Shown one piece after another: positions 1 through 7,519 of a DNA stretch of 12,064 nucleotides. Within the stretch, counting starts at the first letter, position 1. Each line of letters starts with the position of its first letter. The notes below the pieces were generated by a model, which was not told where the DNA came from, searched no databases, and worked only from the letters and a program-made list of their open reading frames with translations. Location: contig JAGWPI010000167.1 in NCBI GenBank assembly GCA_028877005.1, positions 1-12,064 of the forward strand, in the 5' to 3' direction. Source of the DNA: Bacteroidota bacterium (lineage in GTDB: Bacteria > Bacteroidota > Bacteroidia > Chitinophagales > Chitinophagaceae). The position numbers were made by a program, and so were the translations under genes.

Positions 1-1412
1 GAAAGGAACTTTTTAATGCTGCTTTTTTTTTATACGATGGCGAAGTGTTGGCAGAAATACACAAAACATTATTACCCACTTATGATGTGTTTGATGAATA
101 CCGCTACTTTGAACCCGCATTTAATTGGCAAGTTGTGCCTTTTAAGGGGAAAAAATTGGCCATTACCATATGTGAAGATATCTGGAATTTAGGCAACAAC
201 CCACTATATAGAACTTGCCCAATGGATGAACTGATGAAGGATGCACCTGATGTAATGATTAACTTAAGTGCATCGCCTTTTGATTATACACATGTTGAAG
301 ATAGGAAAGCGGTAATTAAAGCCAATGTATTAAAATACAAACTACCACTAATTTACTGCAATGCTGTAGGCAGTCAAACAGAAATTGTGTTTGATGGCTC
401 ATCGCTTGTGTTTGATAAAGATGCTAATTTGTGTAAAGCATTACCAATGTTTACAGAAGCCATAGAAATGGTGCATTTAAAAGAGGATGGATATTTTGCT
501 GAACCGATTATTGAATCGGCAGCACATATACCCGATATACAACTAAACCCTGCAACGCTTCAGGAAACTTTAAATATTGATCAAATTTATGATGCTTTAA
601 TACTGGGCATACAAGATTATTTTACCAAAATGGGCTTTAAAAAAGCCATTATCGGCTCATCAGGAGGCATTGATTCTGCTGTAACTATTGCCTTAGCTTC
701 GGCTGCTTTGGGTGCAGAAAATGTAAGAGCCATTTTAATGCCATCTCCCTATTCTACTATTCATTCGGTAGAGGATGCCGTACAACTCAGTAAAAATCTG
801 GGCAACCCATATGATATAATTTCAATTAATCAAATTTATGAAAGCTTCTTGCATACATTAGCACCTCAACTAAGCGGTTTGGCATTTTCATTAGCGGAAG
901 AAAATATGCAAAGCAGAATTAGAGGAAATTTACTGATGGCGTTGGCTAATAAATTTGGATATATTTTGCTTAATACCTCTAACAAAAGCGAGTTGGCAAC
1001 CGGCTATGGAACCTTATATGGCGATATGGCTGGCGGTTTGGGTGTATTAGGCGATTGCTATAAATTACAAGTTTACGCATTGGCCAAATATATTAATAAG
1101 AATTATATTATTATTCCTGAAAATATTATTCTAAAGGCACCTAGTGCAGAGTTGAGGCCCAATCAAAAAGATATTGACAGCCTTCCGGATTACACAATAT
1201 TAGATAAAATTTTATACCAATATATTGAGCAGCAAAAAGGCCCAGCCGAAATAAAGGCAATGGGATTTGAAGCCGAACTGGTAGACAGAATTTTAAAACT
1301 TGTTAATACTAATGAATATAAACGCAACCAGTTTTGCCCTATTATACGAATATCGCCCAAAGCATTTGGTGTTGGCAGAAGGGTTCCTATTGTAGCCAAA
1401 TATTTAAGCTAA
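1..1412 (+). CDS. nadE: Glutamine-dependent NAD+ synthetase, 5' end missing
   Basis: This enzyme catalyses the last step of NAD+ synthesis in the cytoplasm, amidating deamido-NAD+ with ATP and ammonia released from glutamine. The reading frame is open from base 3, with residues KELFNAAFFLYDGEV before the GTG at 45, so the true start lies outside the window. About 470 codons are present; the family is usually around 540 residues or more, so roughly 75 or more are missing. The first part is a nitrilase-like glutaminase domain. The catalytic Lys is in HKTLLPTYDVFDE (codon at 63) and the catalytic Cys in ICEDIWN (codon at 171); the expected Glu is in the missing part. The second part is the ATP-pyrophosphatase synthetase domain, with the P-loop SGGIDS at 660-677, NTSNKSELATGYGT, and the C-terminal KRNQFCPIIRISPKAFG. 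It looks intact to its stop. It converges on the stress-protein gene with a 5-base gap. Family assignment is very secure. Confidence 0.96.
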   Translation, partial: KELFNAAFFLYDGEVLAEIHKTLLPTYDVFDEYRYFEPAFNWQVVPFKGKKLAITICEDIWNLGNNPLYRTCPMDELMKDAPDVMINLSASPFDYTHVEDRKAVIKANVLKYKLPLIYCNAVGSQTEIVFDGSSLVFDKDANLCKALPMFTEAIEMVHLKEDGYFAEPIIESAAHIPDIQLNPATLQETLNIDQIYDALILGIQDYFTKMGFKKAIIGSSGGIDSAVTIALASAALGAENVRAILMPSPYSTIHSVEDAVQLSKNLGNPYDIISINQIYESFLHTLAPQLSGLAFSLAEENMQSRIRGNLLMALANKFGYILLNTSNKSELATGYGTLYGDMAGGLGVLGDCYKLQVYALAKYINKNYIIIPENIILKAPSAELRPNQKDIDSLPDYTILDKILYQYIEQQKGPAEIKAMGFEAELVDRILKLVNTNEYKRNQFCPIIRISPKAFGVGRRVPIVAKYLS

Positions 1413-1419
1413 AATATTT
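1398..1419. terminator. AT-only imperfect palindrome over two convergent stop codons
   Basis: AAATATTT occurs at 1398-1405 and again at 1412-1419 around AAGCTA. This gives an imperfect inverted repeat that contains or touches the stop codons of nadE (1410-1412) and the stress protein (1418-1420). With only 5 bases between the genes there is no room for a separate terminator. The stem is made only of A-T pairs and would be weak, so a terminator role is a guess. Confidence 0.25.
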
Positions 1420-2257
1420 ATTCATGAACAACCATTAAAGGAACCATACTGTGAAAAGCCATCATTTTAGTATGACTTCTTTTAAACAAGGTATCAAACA
1501 ATCCATGCCTTTTAGGGATAGAGACAATTAAGTCAACTTGATTTTCTTTTACAAACGCATTGGTAGTGTCCATAAAATCATCGCCATCAACAAAATGGTA
1601 TTGCGGATTATATTGATGAAACATATTGTGTAACATTAAACTTTCATGAGGAGTATCGGGGGTAAAATGAGTATTGTCTTTATCAATATTTAGCACAAAA
1701 AAAGCTGCCTTAGTAACTTGTAATAATTGAATGATTGGCTGAACTGGTGTGGTTTCAACCACTTTTTGAAAATCGCAAAGAAATAATATCTTTTCTATAG
1801 GTTTAATAGGTGCATGTTTTGGCACAATAATAACCGGTACCTTAACATTTTTTGCTACCTGAATTGTATTACTGCCAAATAAGTTTTCTTCAATAGCATC
1901 ACCGCCAGTAATACCCATAATAATAATATCAATGTTCATCCTTTCGCATAACCCTTGAATACCGGCAGTAAGTAAATTAAATTCTGATAGTGTTTCTATT
2001 ACTAAATCCTCGGGCTGATAAGCCAACAAAATAAATTTCAAGTTTTTTAAACCTTCTTCACTACCCTTTTTTAAATTATCTATACTAATTGTATCTATAG
2101 CAGGTACTAAGGGATCTGCACCAACAGTTACCAAGGTTTGATACGTATTGTATAAAATTACCTTTTCAGCTTTTATTTGTCTGGCAATTTCCATTGCATA
2201 AATGGCTGCATGTTTGGCAGTTTCAGAAAAGTCAGTAGGCACTAATATTGTTTTCAT
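1418..2257 (-). CDS. Universal stress protein, tandem UspA domains
   Basis: This is a cytoplasmic UspA-superfamily protein of 279 residues with two Usp domains in one chain. Such proteins bind nucleotides and help cells survive starvation, low oxygen or other stress; the exact role cannot be read from sequence. Domain 1 (about residues 1-147) opens with MKTILVPTDFSE and carries an ATP-binding pattern G-x2-G-x9-G-S at G115, G118, G128 and S129, then VPVIIVPK. Domain 2 (about 154-279) starts IEKILFLCDF and ends SHTKMMAFHSMVPLMVVHE. It lacks the full glycine pattern, so it probably does not bind ATP the same way. The gene lies 113 bases downstream of the thiolase on the same strand. That spacer holds an FNR-like palindrome, so separate, perhaps oxygen-responsive, control is possible (inference). 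No Shine-Dalgarno sequence is visible; TACTATTG at 2284-2291 is a poor -7 candidate. Confidence 0.92.
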   Translation of the reverse strand: MKTILVPTDFSETAKHAAIYAMEIARQIKAEKVILYNTYQTLVTVGADPLVPAIDTISIDNLKKGSEEGLKNLKFILLAYQPEDLVIETLSEFNLLTAGIQGLCERMNIDIIIMGITGGDAIEENLFGSNTIQVAKNVKVPVIIVPKHAPIKPIEKILFLCDFQKVVETTPVQPIIQLLQVTKAAFFVLNIDKDNTHFTPDTPHESLMLHNMFHQYNPQYHFVDGDDFMDTTNAFVKENQVDLIVSIPKRHGLFDTLFKRSHTKMMAFHSMVPLMVVHE

Positions 2258-2298
2258 ACAATTTATTTTACGTTATGAAATTACAATAGTAAATGACC

Positions 2299-2347
2299 TT
2301 AAAAAATGATAAAAATCATTTTACATAAAATTAATATCATTTTTTAA
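2299..2347 (-). promoter_or_regulatory. Overlapping inverted repeats: FNR-like site or weak terminator
   Basis: AAAATGAT (2303-2310) and ATCATTTT (2315-2322) form a perfect inverted repeat around AAAA. Its core TGAT-N4-ATCA matches the centre of the FNR/CRP-family consensus TTGAT-N4-ATCAA. The left arm can also pair with a second copy: TTAAAAAATGAT (2299-2310) is the exact reverse complement of ATCATTTTTTAA (2336-2347). Read on the minus strand, the first hairpin has a TTTT loop and runs into a T-tract, so it could instead end thiolase transcription. The centre is about 55 bases upstream of the stress-protein ATG. Both readings fit; neither is proven. Confidence 0.4.
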
Positions 2348-2370
2348 AATACTGATTTATCGGGGTTTTA

Positions 2371-3546
2371 CTACAGTCTTTCAATGATACCTGCTATACC
2401 TTGGCCACCACCTACGCAAGCTGTTACCATGCCATATTTTTTATTCAATCTTTTTAAATCATTCAAAATTTGAATGGTTAATTTAGCACCGGTGCATCCT
2501 AAAGGATGACCCAAAGCAATGGCACCACCATTAATATTCACCCTTTCAGGATTCATATCTAATGCGCGTATTACAGCTACAGACTGTGCTGCAAAGGCTT
2601 CATTAAGTTCAATTAAATCAATATCATCCAACTGCATGCCTGCCTGTTTTAGCACTTTAGGCACCGCTGCTACAGGCCCAATACCCATAATACGTGGATG
2701 TACTCCGGCACTGGCGCAATTTACCAATCGGCCAATAGGCTGAATACCTAATTCTTTCATCATTTTTTCACTCATTACAATTGTAAAAGCAGCTCCATCA
2801 CTGGTTTGAGAAGAATTACCAGCTGTAACAGTTCCATTTAATGCAAAAGCAGGTTTTAATTTAGCCAACCCTTCAATGGTAGTATCGGCACGTAACCCTT
2901 CATCTGTATCAACAACAAAAGATCTATTCGCTTTTTTACCTTTATCATTAACATAAATTTCCTGCACAGTAATGGGATGAATACCAGATTTAAAGTATCC
3001 ATTTTCAATAGCTACTTTTGCTTTTTGATGAGAATGATAGGCAAATGTATCTTGGTCTTCTCTTGTTACATTAAATTCCTTTGCAACTGCTTCGGCAGTT
3101 AAACCCATACTTAAATAATAGTCGGGTTCGTCTTTGGCAATATTATACGAAGGCACCGTTTTCCAACCGGTTGTAGGTACCAAACTCATACTTTCCGTTC
3201 CACCGGCAATAATACAATCTGCCATACCGGTTCTAATCTTCGCAGTTGCAATAGCTATACTCTCTAAACCACTGGCACAATATCGGTTTATAGTAATACC
3301 TGCCACTTCTATCCCTAATGCTTTTGCGGCAATAATTCTTCCAAATTGTAACCCTTGTTCGGCCTCAGGCACTGCATTACCAACAATTACATCATCTATA
3401 CGTTTATAATCTAATTGTGGCACTGTTGCCATTAAACCTTTAATCACTTCAACTGCTAAATCATCGGGTCGGTAAAAACGAAAGCCGCCTTTTTTGCTTT
3501 TTGTTACTGCAGTTCTAAAACCTGCAACAATATACGCTTCCTGCAT
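2371..3546 (-). CDS. fadA: Acetyl-CoA C-acyltransferase (thiolase), FadA-like
   Basis: This is a thiolase of 391 residues, the usual length. It would cleave 3-ketoacyl-CoA with CoA in fatty-acid beta-oxidation, or condense acetyl-CoA in reverse. All catalytic parts are present: nucleophile C90 in NRYCASGLE, NEAFA at 315-319, H347 in GHPLGCTGAK, and C377 in TACVGGGQG. The early RTAVTKSKKGGFRFYRPDDLA resembles FadA-type degradative thiolases, but chain-length preference cannot be decided, so the symbol is tentative. The start at 3546 (MQEAYIVAGFRT) is chosen over the in-frame ATG at 3606. The extra 20 residues do not look like a thiolase N-terminus, and a good -7 promoter element lies inside that stretch. 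The neighbouring gene upstream is the divergent pyrD, so no fadB partner adjoins it. The stress-protein gene follows on the same strand. Confidence 0.94.
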   Translation of the reverse strand: MQEAYIVAGFRTAVTKSKKGGFRFYRPDDLAVEVIKGLMATVPQLDYKRIDDVIVGNAVPEAEQGLQFGRIIAAKALGIEVAGITINRYCASGLESIAIATAKIRTGMADCIIAGGTESMSLVPTTGWKTVPSYNIAKDEPDYYLSMGLTAEAVAKEFNVTREDQDTFAYHSHQKAKVAIENGYFKSGIHPITVQEIYVNDKGKKANRSFVVDTDEGLRADTTIEGLAKLKPAFALNGTVTAGNSSQTSDGAAFTIVMSEKMMKELGIQPIGRLVNCASAGVHPRIMGIGPVAAVPKVLKQAGMQLDDIDLIELNEAFAAQSVAVIRALDMNPERVNINGGAIALGHPLGCTGAKLTIQILNDLKRLNKKYGMVTACVGGGQGIAGIIERL

Positions 3547-3564
3547 ATGAAAAATTTTTCTCTT

Positions 3565-3592
3565 CAAATGTAATAAAAAGTTGTTTATGCAA
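3565..3592 (-). promoter_or_regulatory. Bacteroidota-type promoter for the thiolase
   Basis: On the minus strand TACATTTG (3572-3565) matches the Bacteroidota -7 consensus TAnnTTTG exactly. A TTG (3592-3590) lies 17 bases upstream, at the short end of the spacing reported for this phylum's -33 element. The -7 box ends 18 bases before the ATG at 3546, which gives a short leader. This also argues against the upstream ATG at 3606. Confidence 0.6.
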
Positions 3593-3602
3593 CTAAATAT
3601 TC

Positions 3603-3630
3603 CCACAATTTTATTATATTAAAATTATGG
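3603..3630. repeat. Imperfect inverted repeat in the thiolase/pyrD spacer
   Basis: The left arm CCACAATTTTA (3603-3613) and right arm TAAAATTATGG (3620-3630) are complementary at 10 of 11 positions around a 6-base centre, TTATAT. It lies just upstream of the proposed thiolase -33 element (3590-3592), where an activator or repressor site could sit. No regulator is identified. Confidence 0.4.
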
Positions 3631-3651
3631 CAATTTTGCAAAAATTATCAT

Positions 3652-3667
3652 TGATATAGCTATATCA
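3652..3667. promoter_or_regulatory. Perfect 16-bp palindrome, candidate operator
   Basis: TGATATAGCTATATCA is a perfect palindrome with no spacer, located between the divergent thiolase and pyrD genes, 60 bases before the pyrD ATG. Having no loop, it is more likely a site for a dimeric DNA-binding protein than an RNA hairpin. The regulator and the target gene are unknown. Confidence 0.45.
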
Positions 3668-3714
3668 GCCATATTGGAATAGAGGTTTTATAACAGTATT
3701 TCTTACTGCTGCTT

Positions 3715-3722
3715 TATCTTCG
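3715..3722 (+). promoter_or_regulatory. Near-consensus -7 element directly before pyrD
   Basis: TATCTTCG differs from TAnnTTTG at one base and ends 5 bases before the pyrD ATG at 3728. No TTG is found at the usual distance upstream. If it is used, the transcript would have almost no leader. Moderate to weak evidence. Confidence 0.4.
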
Positions 3723-3727
3723 CACAC

Positions 3728-4783
3728 ATGTATTCAATTATTCGAAACTTAATGTTTCAAATGAACCCGGAAAGGGTACATTACTTGGCAATGAATAGCT
3801 TGCAAAATGCTTGTAATATTCCAATTATAAAACATATTATTCAACAGCAGTTTTCAATACAGCATGAAGTATTAGAAAAAGAAGTTTTTGGGTTGCGGTT
3901 TAAAAATCCGGTGGGTTTAGGGGCCGGGTTTGATAAAAATGCTACTTATTTACATGCATTAAGTTGCTTAGGATTTGGATTTGTTGAAATAGGCACGGTT
4001 ACTCCCAAAGCTCAATCAGGCAACGAAAAACCACGTTTATTTAGGTTACCTGCCGACAAAGCGCTGATTAATAGAATGGGGTTTAACAATGACGGCGTAT
4101 TGGCTATTCAAAAAAGATTAGCAGATTGGAAAAACAAAGCAGCAAAAATATCCACCTCCGCATTAATTGTTGGAGGAAATATTGGCAAAAATAAGCATAC
4201 AAAAAACGAAGACGCCTGGAAAGATTTTACGCTTTGCTTTGATGCGTTATTTGATGTTGCCGATTATTTTGTTGTAAATGTTAGCTCACCAAACACACCC
4301 GGCTTAAGGGCTTTACAAGAAAAAGATGCATTAAAGAAAATTCTAAGTTCTATTCAGAATATAAATTTTGGAAAATATAAACCTAAACCACTTTTACTAA
4401 AAATTGCACCTGATTTAACTACTTGGCAATTAGATGACATTATAGCACTTGCTGAAGAGGTTCAACTTTCGGGAATGGTAATTAGTAATACAACTATTGA
4501 AAGAAGTACATTAAAAGCTACCCCTGCTGCTATTGTAGAGCATATTGGTTCAGGAGGATTAAGTGGTGCACCACTACTTTTGAAGAGTAATGAAGTATTA
4601 AAATATGTAGCTTCACAAACAAACTACCGCTTACCAATTATTGGAAGTGGTGGAATTTTTACTGCGGATGATGCTAAACAAAAAATACTTTTGGGAGCTT
4701 CACTAATACAGGTTTGGACAGGTTTTGTTTATGAGGGGCCAGGTATTACCCACAAAATTTGTAAAGGACTTATAAATAAATAA
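3728..4783 (+). CDS. pyrD: Dihydroorotate dehydrogenase (quinone), class 2
   Basis: This FMN enzyme oxidises dihydroorotate to orotate in pyrimidine synthesis and passes electrons to membrane quinone. The 351 residues fit class 2, slightly longer than the E. coli enzyme. The N-terminal ~45 residues form the family's helical extension that touches the inner membrane and admits quinone. Next come the barrel motifs NPVGLGAGFDKN (60-71), EIGTVTPKAQ, and NRMGFNN (115-121). N184, S187 and N189 lie in NVSSPNTPGLR, where S187 corresponds to the class 2 catalytic serine (class 1 enzymes use cysteine). K225 is in LLLKIAPDL and N254 in ISNTT. The phosphate-binding end is GSGGI (306-310). Nothing is missing. 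The gene stands alone, away from other pyr genes, and converges on the next gene with only 4 bases between stop codons. Confidence 0.97.
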   Translation: MYSIIRNLMFQMNPERVHYLAMNSLQNACNIPIIKHIIQQQFSIQHEVLEKEVFGLRFKNPVGLGAGFDKNATYLHALSCLGFGFVEIGTVTPKAQSGNEKPRLFRLPADKALINRMGFNNDGVLAIQKRLADWKNKAAKISTSALIVGGNIGKNKHTKNEDAWKDFTLCFDALFDVADYFVVNVSSPNTPGLRALQEKDALKKILSSIQNINFGKYKPKPLLLKIAPDLTTWQLDDIIALAEEVQLSGMVISNTTIERSTLKATPAAIVEHIGSGGLSGAPLLLKSNEVLKYVASQTNYRLPIIGSGGIFTADDAKQKILLGASLIQVWTGFVYEGPGITHKICKGLINK

Positions 4784-4787
4784 GCTA

Positions 4788-7283
4788 CTAGAAAGTAATT
4801 CTAAAACTACCAAATACACCAAATTTATTGACTGTTTCATTCACTGCAGGTGTAGGTGATAATCGCCAAACAAAATCTATCCTAAATAATTTAAAAATAT
4901 TATCTATACCCGTCCCAATTTCCGTATATACATTTCCATTCAATGATTTAAATGGTGCATTGCCCACATAATTTAATTGTTGATTGGCGGTACTTAAATT
5001 TCCTACTACTGCTTTAAATGTCCATAATTGTCTTAATTTAAGTTTTCGCGTAAGTGAGGTTAACCTAAATAAACCATTACCTACATTGTGTTCAATATTA
5101 ATACCGGCATATTCATCACTTACATATTCAAATCTATTCATTAAGCTAAAAGCATATCTATTATAATAATATTGTTCGTTTCCGGGATGCACTTCTAAAA
5201 ACTGGTAAGGTGCAGTTCCAAAAATTTTACCCCCATACAAATTATAATAAACATACCCATATGGTGCAATTTTTAAATTATCTGAAATAGACAAACTCAC
5301 TTTATCATAAGTATAGCTGCTATTAAGTACACCTGGAAAACCATGTGCATAATTTAAGAGCACAATAGGATAATCGCTTCCCAAACTATATCGTGTAAAA
5401 TTACTTACCAATGTACGTTCATCATAAGCATAACGTACACTAAAGCCTGCCTCGAATGTTTTTAGCGGTGTACCATTATTGTTAACAGGAAAATATTGTT
5501 TGCCCGGTAAATTTAATAAAGCTTCATATTGTTTTGAGGAGAGGGAAGTTCCGAAACCAAATCCTGAATTAGTAGATGCAAAATATTCCAAGTTCCACTC
5601 TTCAGATCGTTGGTATTTAAATGGGATATTGGGTCTTCTGAAAATGGTTGCAAAAATATTATCTGTTCCTAACTGGTCGGCATACATTTGCCCATTATCT
5701 AAATCATTTCTATATTTTAAATTGATATAACTCCAAGGTTGCCGGCTAAACTGGTAACGGATTTCTCCCAAACCCTTTAAACCTTTGTCTTTAAACCCAT
5801 AAGCCAAGTAAGTATGAGCAAACCAATGCTCATTAAAACCTCTATTTGTTTCAATATCAAACCTTATTCTCGCACCTTCATACGGATTAGCGCTAATCCA
5901 ATCCCACCATGGACCAATTCTAAAATTGCCCAAATCTTTATAACCCTTTGCTACAAACTCTAGTGTATTTCGGTAATGAATATATGTAACATTTTTTTCA
6001 AGAGTATCTAGTAAAGCATATACCGTTTTTTCGCTTTTATTTAATTCTTCATGCCTATGAGTAGCCCAAAAAGAGTCGGGCAAATCAGTAACATTAGGTA
6101 ATAAATCAACCTCACTGGGTGTTTTAGCAGAATCTAGCATCCGTGTAACGTAGGGGCTATTTAGTAGCACATGCCTATAAGTAGTTGTTTTTCTACCTTT
6201 AAAAGCCAGTTTATTTTTTCCTAATGGAGAAATATCTACTACAAATTTATCTTTAGATAAAAACCAAATACTATCATCAATTAATCGATATTCTTGAATA
6301 AGGGTTAACCCGCTTATAAAGTTTAAGTTAACGTCAACAGAAGGCCGTAATGTAATTTTTTGAATTGCAAAACTAGTATCATTAACCCAGCAGTCACCTT
6401 CAAAAACATCTTCGCCTTTATGTTTTGGTGTAAACTTAAAATGTACCAAACGCCTATGGTTTAGGTATTGGGTATCTAATAGTTTAAAATTGTAAAATTT
6501 ATCGGCACGTTCATTAAAAGGACCAATAAAATCTCGATTAAACACAGGAATTGTATTGGCATAAATATCAACAATTTGATACATATTACCCAATTGCTTT
6601 ATTAAACTTTCATTATCAATACCATTGGTTTTTGTGGCTTTAATAATTTCTCGAGAGCGAACGGGATTGTTTTGATGATAATAATCTGAAATGGTTTCAG
6701 TTAAATAGGCAGGAAGAAATGGTTTATTTTCTGAGGTTGAGTCAATATAATTAAATACAAAATTTAAAGGCTTTACCAAAAAATTTTTAGAAAGTTTCTC
6801 TGTATTAATATTGGCAATATCTAATTCTAATTTGTTATAGGCTTCGTAATAAAAATTGTTCCAATGTGTACGTTCATGGTCAGGTTTATGTTGCATAATT
6901 TTCCGCCAAAACCACAAAGCCCTATTATACTTGCTTTTTACAACTACGTCATTGCTAGGCAATAACTCCATTTTTACATTAAAAAAAGCTGAATCTCGAA
7001 ATAAGGATACCGGTATCATTACATTTTTGTAACCTACACTACTAATTTGAAGGGTATCATTTTGGCTCCACTGCTTGGAAGTAAAGGCAAAACGCCCCGA
7101 AGAGTCGGTTAAAACACCTTGACCGCTTAATTTAAATACTGCAGTAGAAAATGGGATGGGTTCATCGCTCTGTTTATCAACAATTACACCACTTATTTTT
7201 ATTATTTGTGCTTTTGCAATAACGCCACACATAGCCACTAAAACAAAACTCAACAGGAATTTCTTAACTGTATGCCAAATCAT
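4788..7283 (-). CDS. DUF5686-type outer-membrane protein with N-terminal carboxypeptidase-regulatory-like domain
   Basis: This is a large outer-membrane protein of 831 residues and unknown function. A signal peptide (about 1-25: positive VKK, hydrophobic core, AKA before Q26) sends it across the inner membrane. Residues ~27-115 look like the CarboxypepD_reg-like beta-sandwich common on Bacteroidota surface proteins, with SGVIVDKQSDEPIPFSTAV, LTDSSGRFAF and SSVGYK. A middle region (~118-390) includes FYYEAYNKLELD and is typical of the DUF5686 family as I recall it. The C-terminal ~400 residues are rich in alternating aromatic strands and end in FRITF, as expected for an outer-membrane barrel. 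It lacks a TonB box or plug that I can recognise, so it is probably not a SusC-type transporter. The role may be envelope upkeep or export, but this is open. The chain appears complete and unbroken. It converges with pyrD. Confidence 0.85.
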   Translation of the reverse strand: MIWHTVKKFLLSFVLVAMCGVIAKAQIIKISGVIVDKQSDEPIPFSTAVFKLSGQGVLTDSSGRFAFTSKQWSQNDTLQISSVGYKNVMIPVSLFRDSAFFNVKMELLPSNDVVVKSKYNRALWFWRKIMQHKPDHERTHWNNFYYEAYNKLELDIANINTEKLSKNFLVKPLNFVFNYIDSTSENKPFLPAYLTETISDYYHQNNPVRSREIIKATKTNGIDNESLIKQLGNMYQIVDIYANTIPVFNRDFIGPFNERADKFYNFKLLDTQYLNHRRLVHFKFTPKHKGEDVFEGDCWVNDTSFAIQKITLRPSVDVNLNFISGLTLIQEYRLIDDSIWFLSKDKFVVDISPLGKNKLAFKGRKTTTYRHVLLNSPYVTRMLDSAKTPSEVDLLPNVTDLPDSFWATHRHEELNKSEKTVYALLDTLEKNVTYIHYRNTLEFVAKGYKDLGNFRIGPWWDWISANPYEGARIRFDIETNRGFNEHWFAHTYLAYGFKDKGLKGLGEIRYQFSRQPWSYINLKYRNDLDNGQMYADQLGTDNIFATIFRRPNIPFKYQRSEEWNLEYFASTNSGFGFGTSLSSKQYEALLNLPGKQYFPVNNNGTPLKTFEAGFSVRYAYDERTLVSNFTRYSLGSDYPIVLLNYAHGFPGVLNSSYTYDKVSLSISDNLKIAPYGYVYYNLYGGKIFGTAPYQFLEVHPGNEQYYYNRYAFSLMNRFEYVSDEYAGINIEHNVGNGLFRLTSLTRKLKLRQLWTFKAVVGNLSTANQQLNYVGNAPFKSLNGNVYTEIGTGIDNIFKLFRIDFVWRLSPTPAVNETVNKFGVFGSFRITF

Positions 7284-7287
7284 AGCG

Positions 7288-7295
7288 CAAATTTA
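7288..7295 (-). promoter_or_regulatory. Perfect TAnnTTTG element 4 bases before the DUF5686-type gene
   Basis: On the minus strand TAAATTTG matches the Bacteroidota -7 consensus exactly and ends 4 bases before the ATG at 7283. No clear TTG lies at the usual -33 distance. If it is active, transcription would start at or very near the ATG, giving a leaderless or nearly leaderless message. Confidence 0.45.
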
Positions 7296-7519
7296 AAGGA
7301 TAGAAGGTTGTAAATAGAGACATAAGTCACAATAAATGGATTACAAAGATGTTGTAGGTACATAAGTGGTAGTAGATAGTATTTTTTGAATAAATGCTGC
7401 CTATAATAGGCGTATGTATATGTAATATTGATAGCCATTCATTATTTGGCATATTTTGTTAAAAATACACACCATATTTAAACATTACTTATAACTTTAA
7501 ACAACCATTTTAGTAAAGC
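7296..7519. other. Divergent spacer between the DUF5686-type and lipid-kinase genes
   Basis: Together with the -7 element this is the largest gap in the window (236 bases), and it has no open reading frame I would support. It contains two loose direct repeats, GTTGTA then ACATAAGT: 7307-7312 with 7320-7327, and 7351-7356 with 7360-7367. The gaps inside the two copies differ (7 and 3 bases). Toward the kinase, TAACTTTA (7492-7499) is one base off the -7 consensus, and TTTG (7456-7458 plus neighbour) is too far upstream to pair with it. No hairpin, tRNA or riboswitch was recognised. Confidence 0.35.

Noticed and set aside
45..47. GTG at 45 as the start of NAD+ synthetase
   Set aside because: The frame is open to the window edge and the upstream residues (LFNAAFFLYDGEV) match the family, so this codon is internal.
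1190..1399. Minus-strand open frame inside nadE
   Set aside because: Shadow of a strongly conserved gene, with no recognisable domain.
2519..3409. Two plus-strand open frames opposite the thiolase
   Set aside because: They lie entirely within catalytic parts of the thiolase and have no protein-like features of their own.
3547..3606. Longer thiolase start at 3606
   Set aside because: The 20 added residues do not resemble a thiolase N-terminus and overlap a perfect -7 promoter element; MQEAYIVAGFRT at 3546 is the family start.
4984..5730. Two plus-strand open frames opposite the DUF5686-type gene
   Set aside because: Antisense shadows of a long intact coding sequence; composition does not resemble a real protein.
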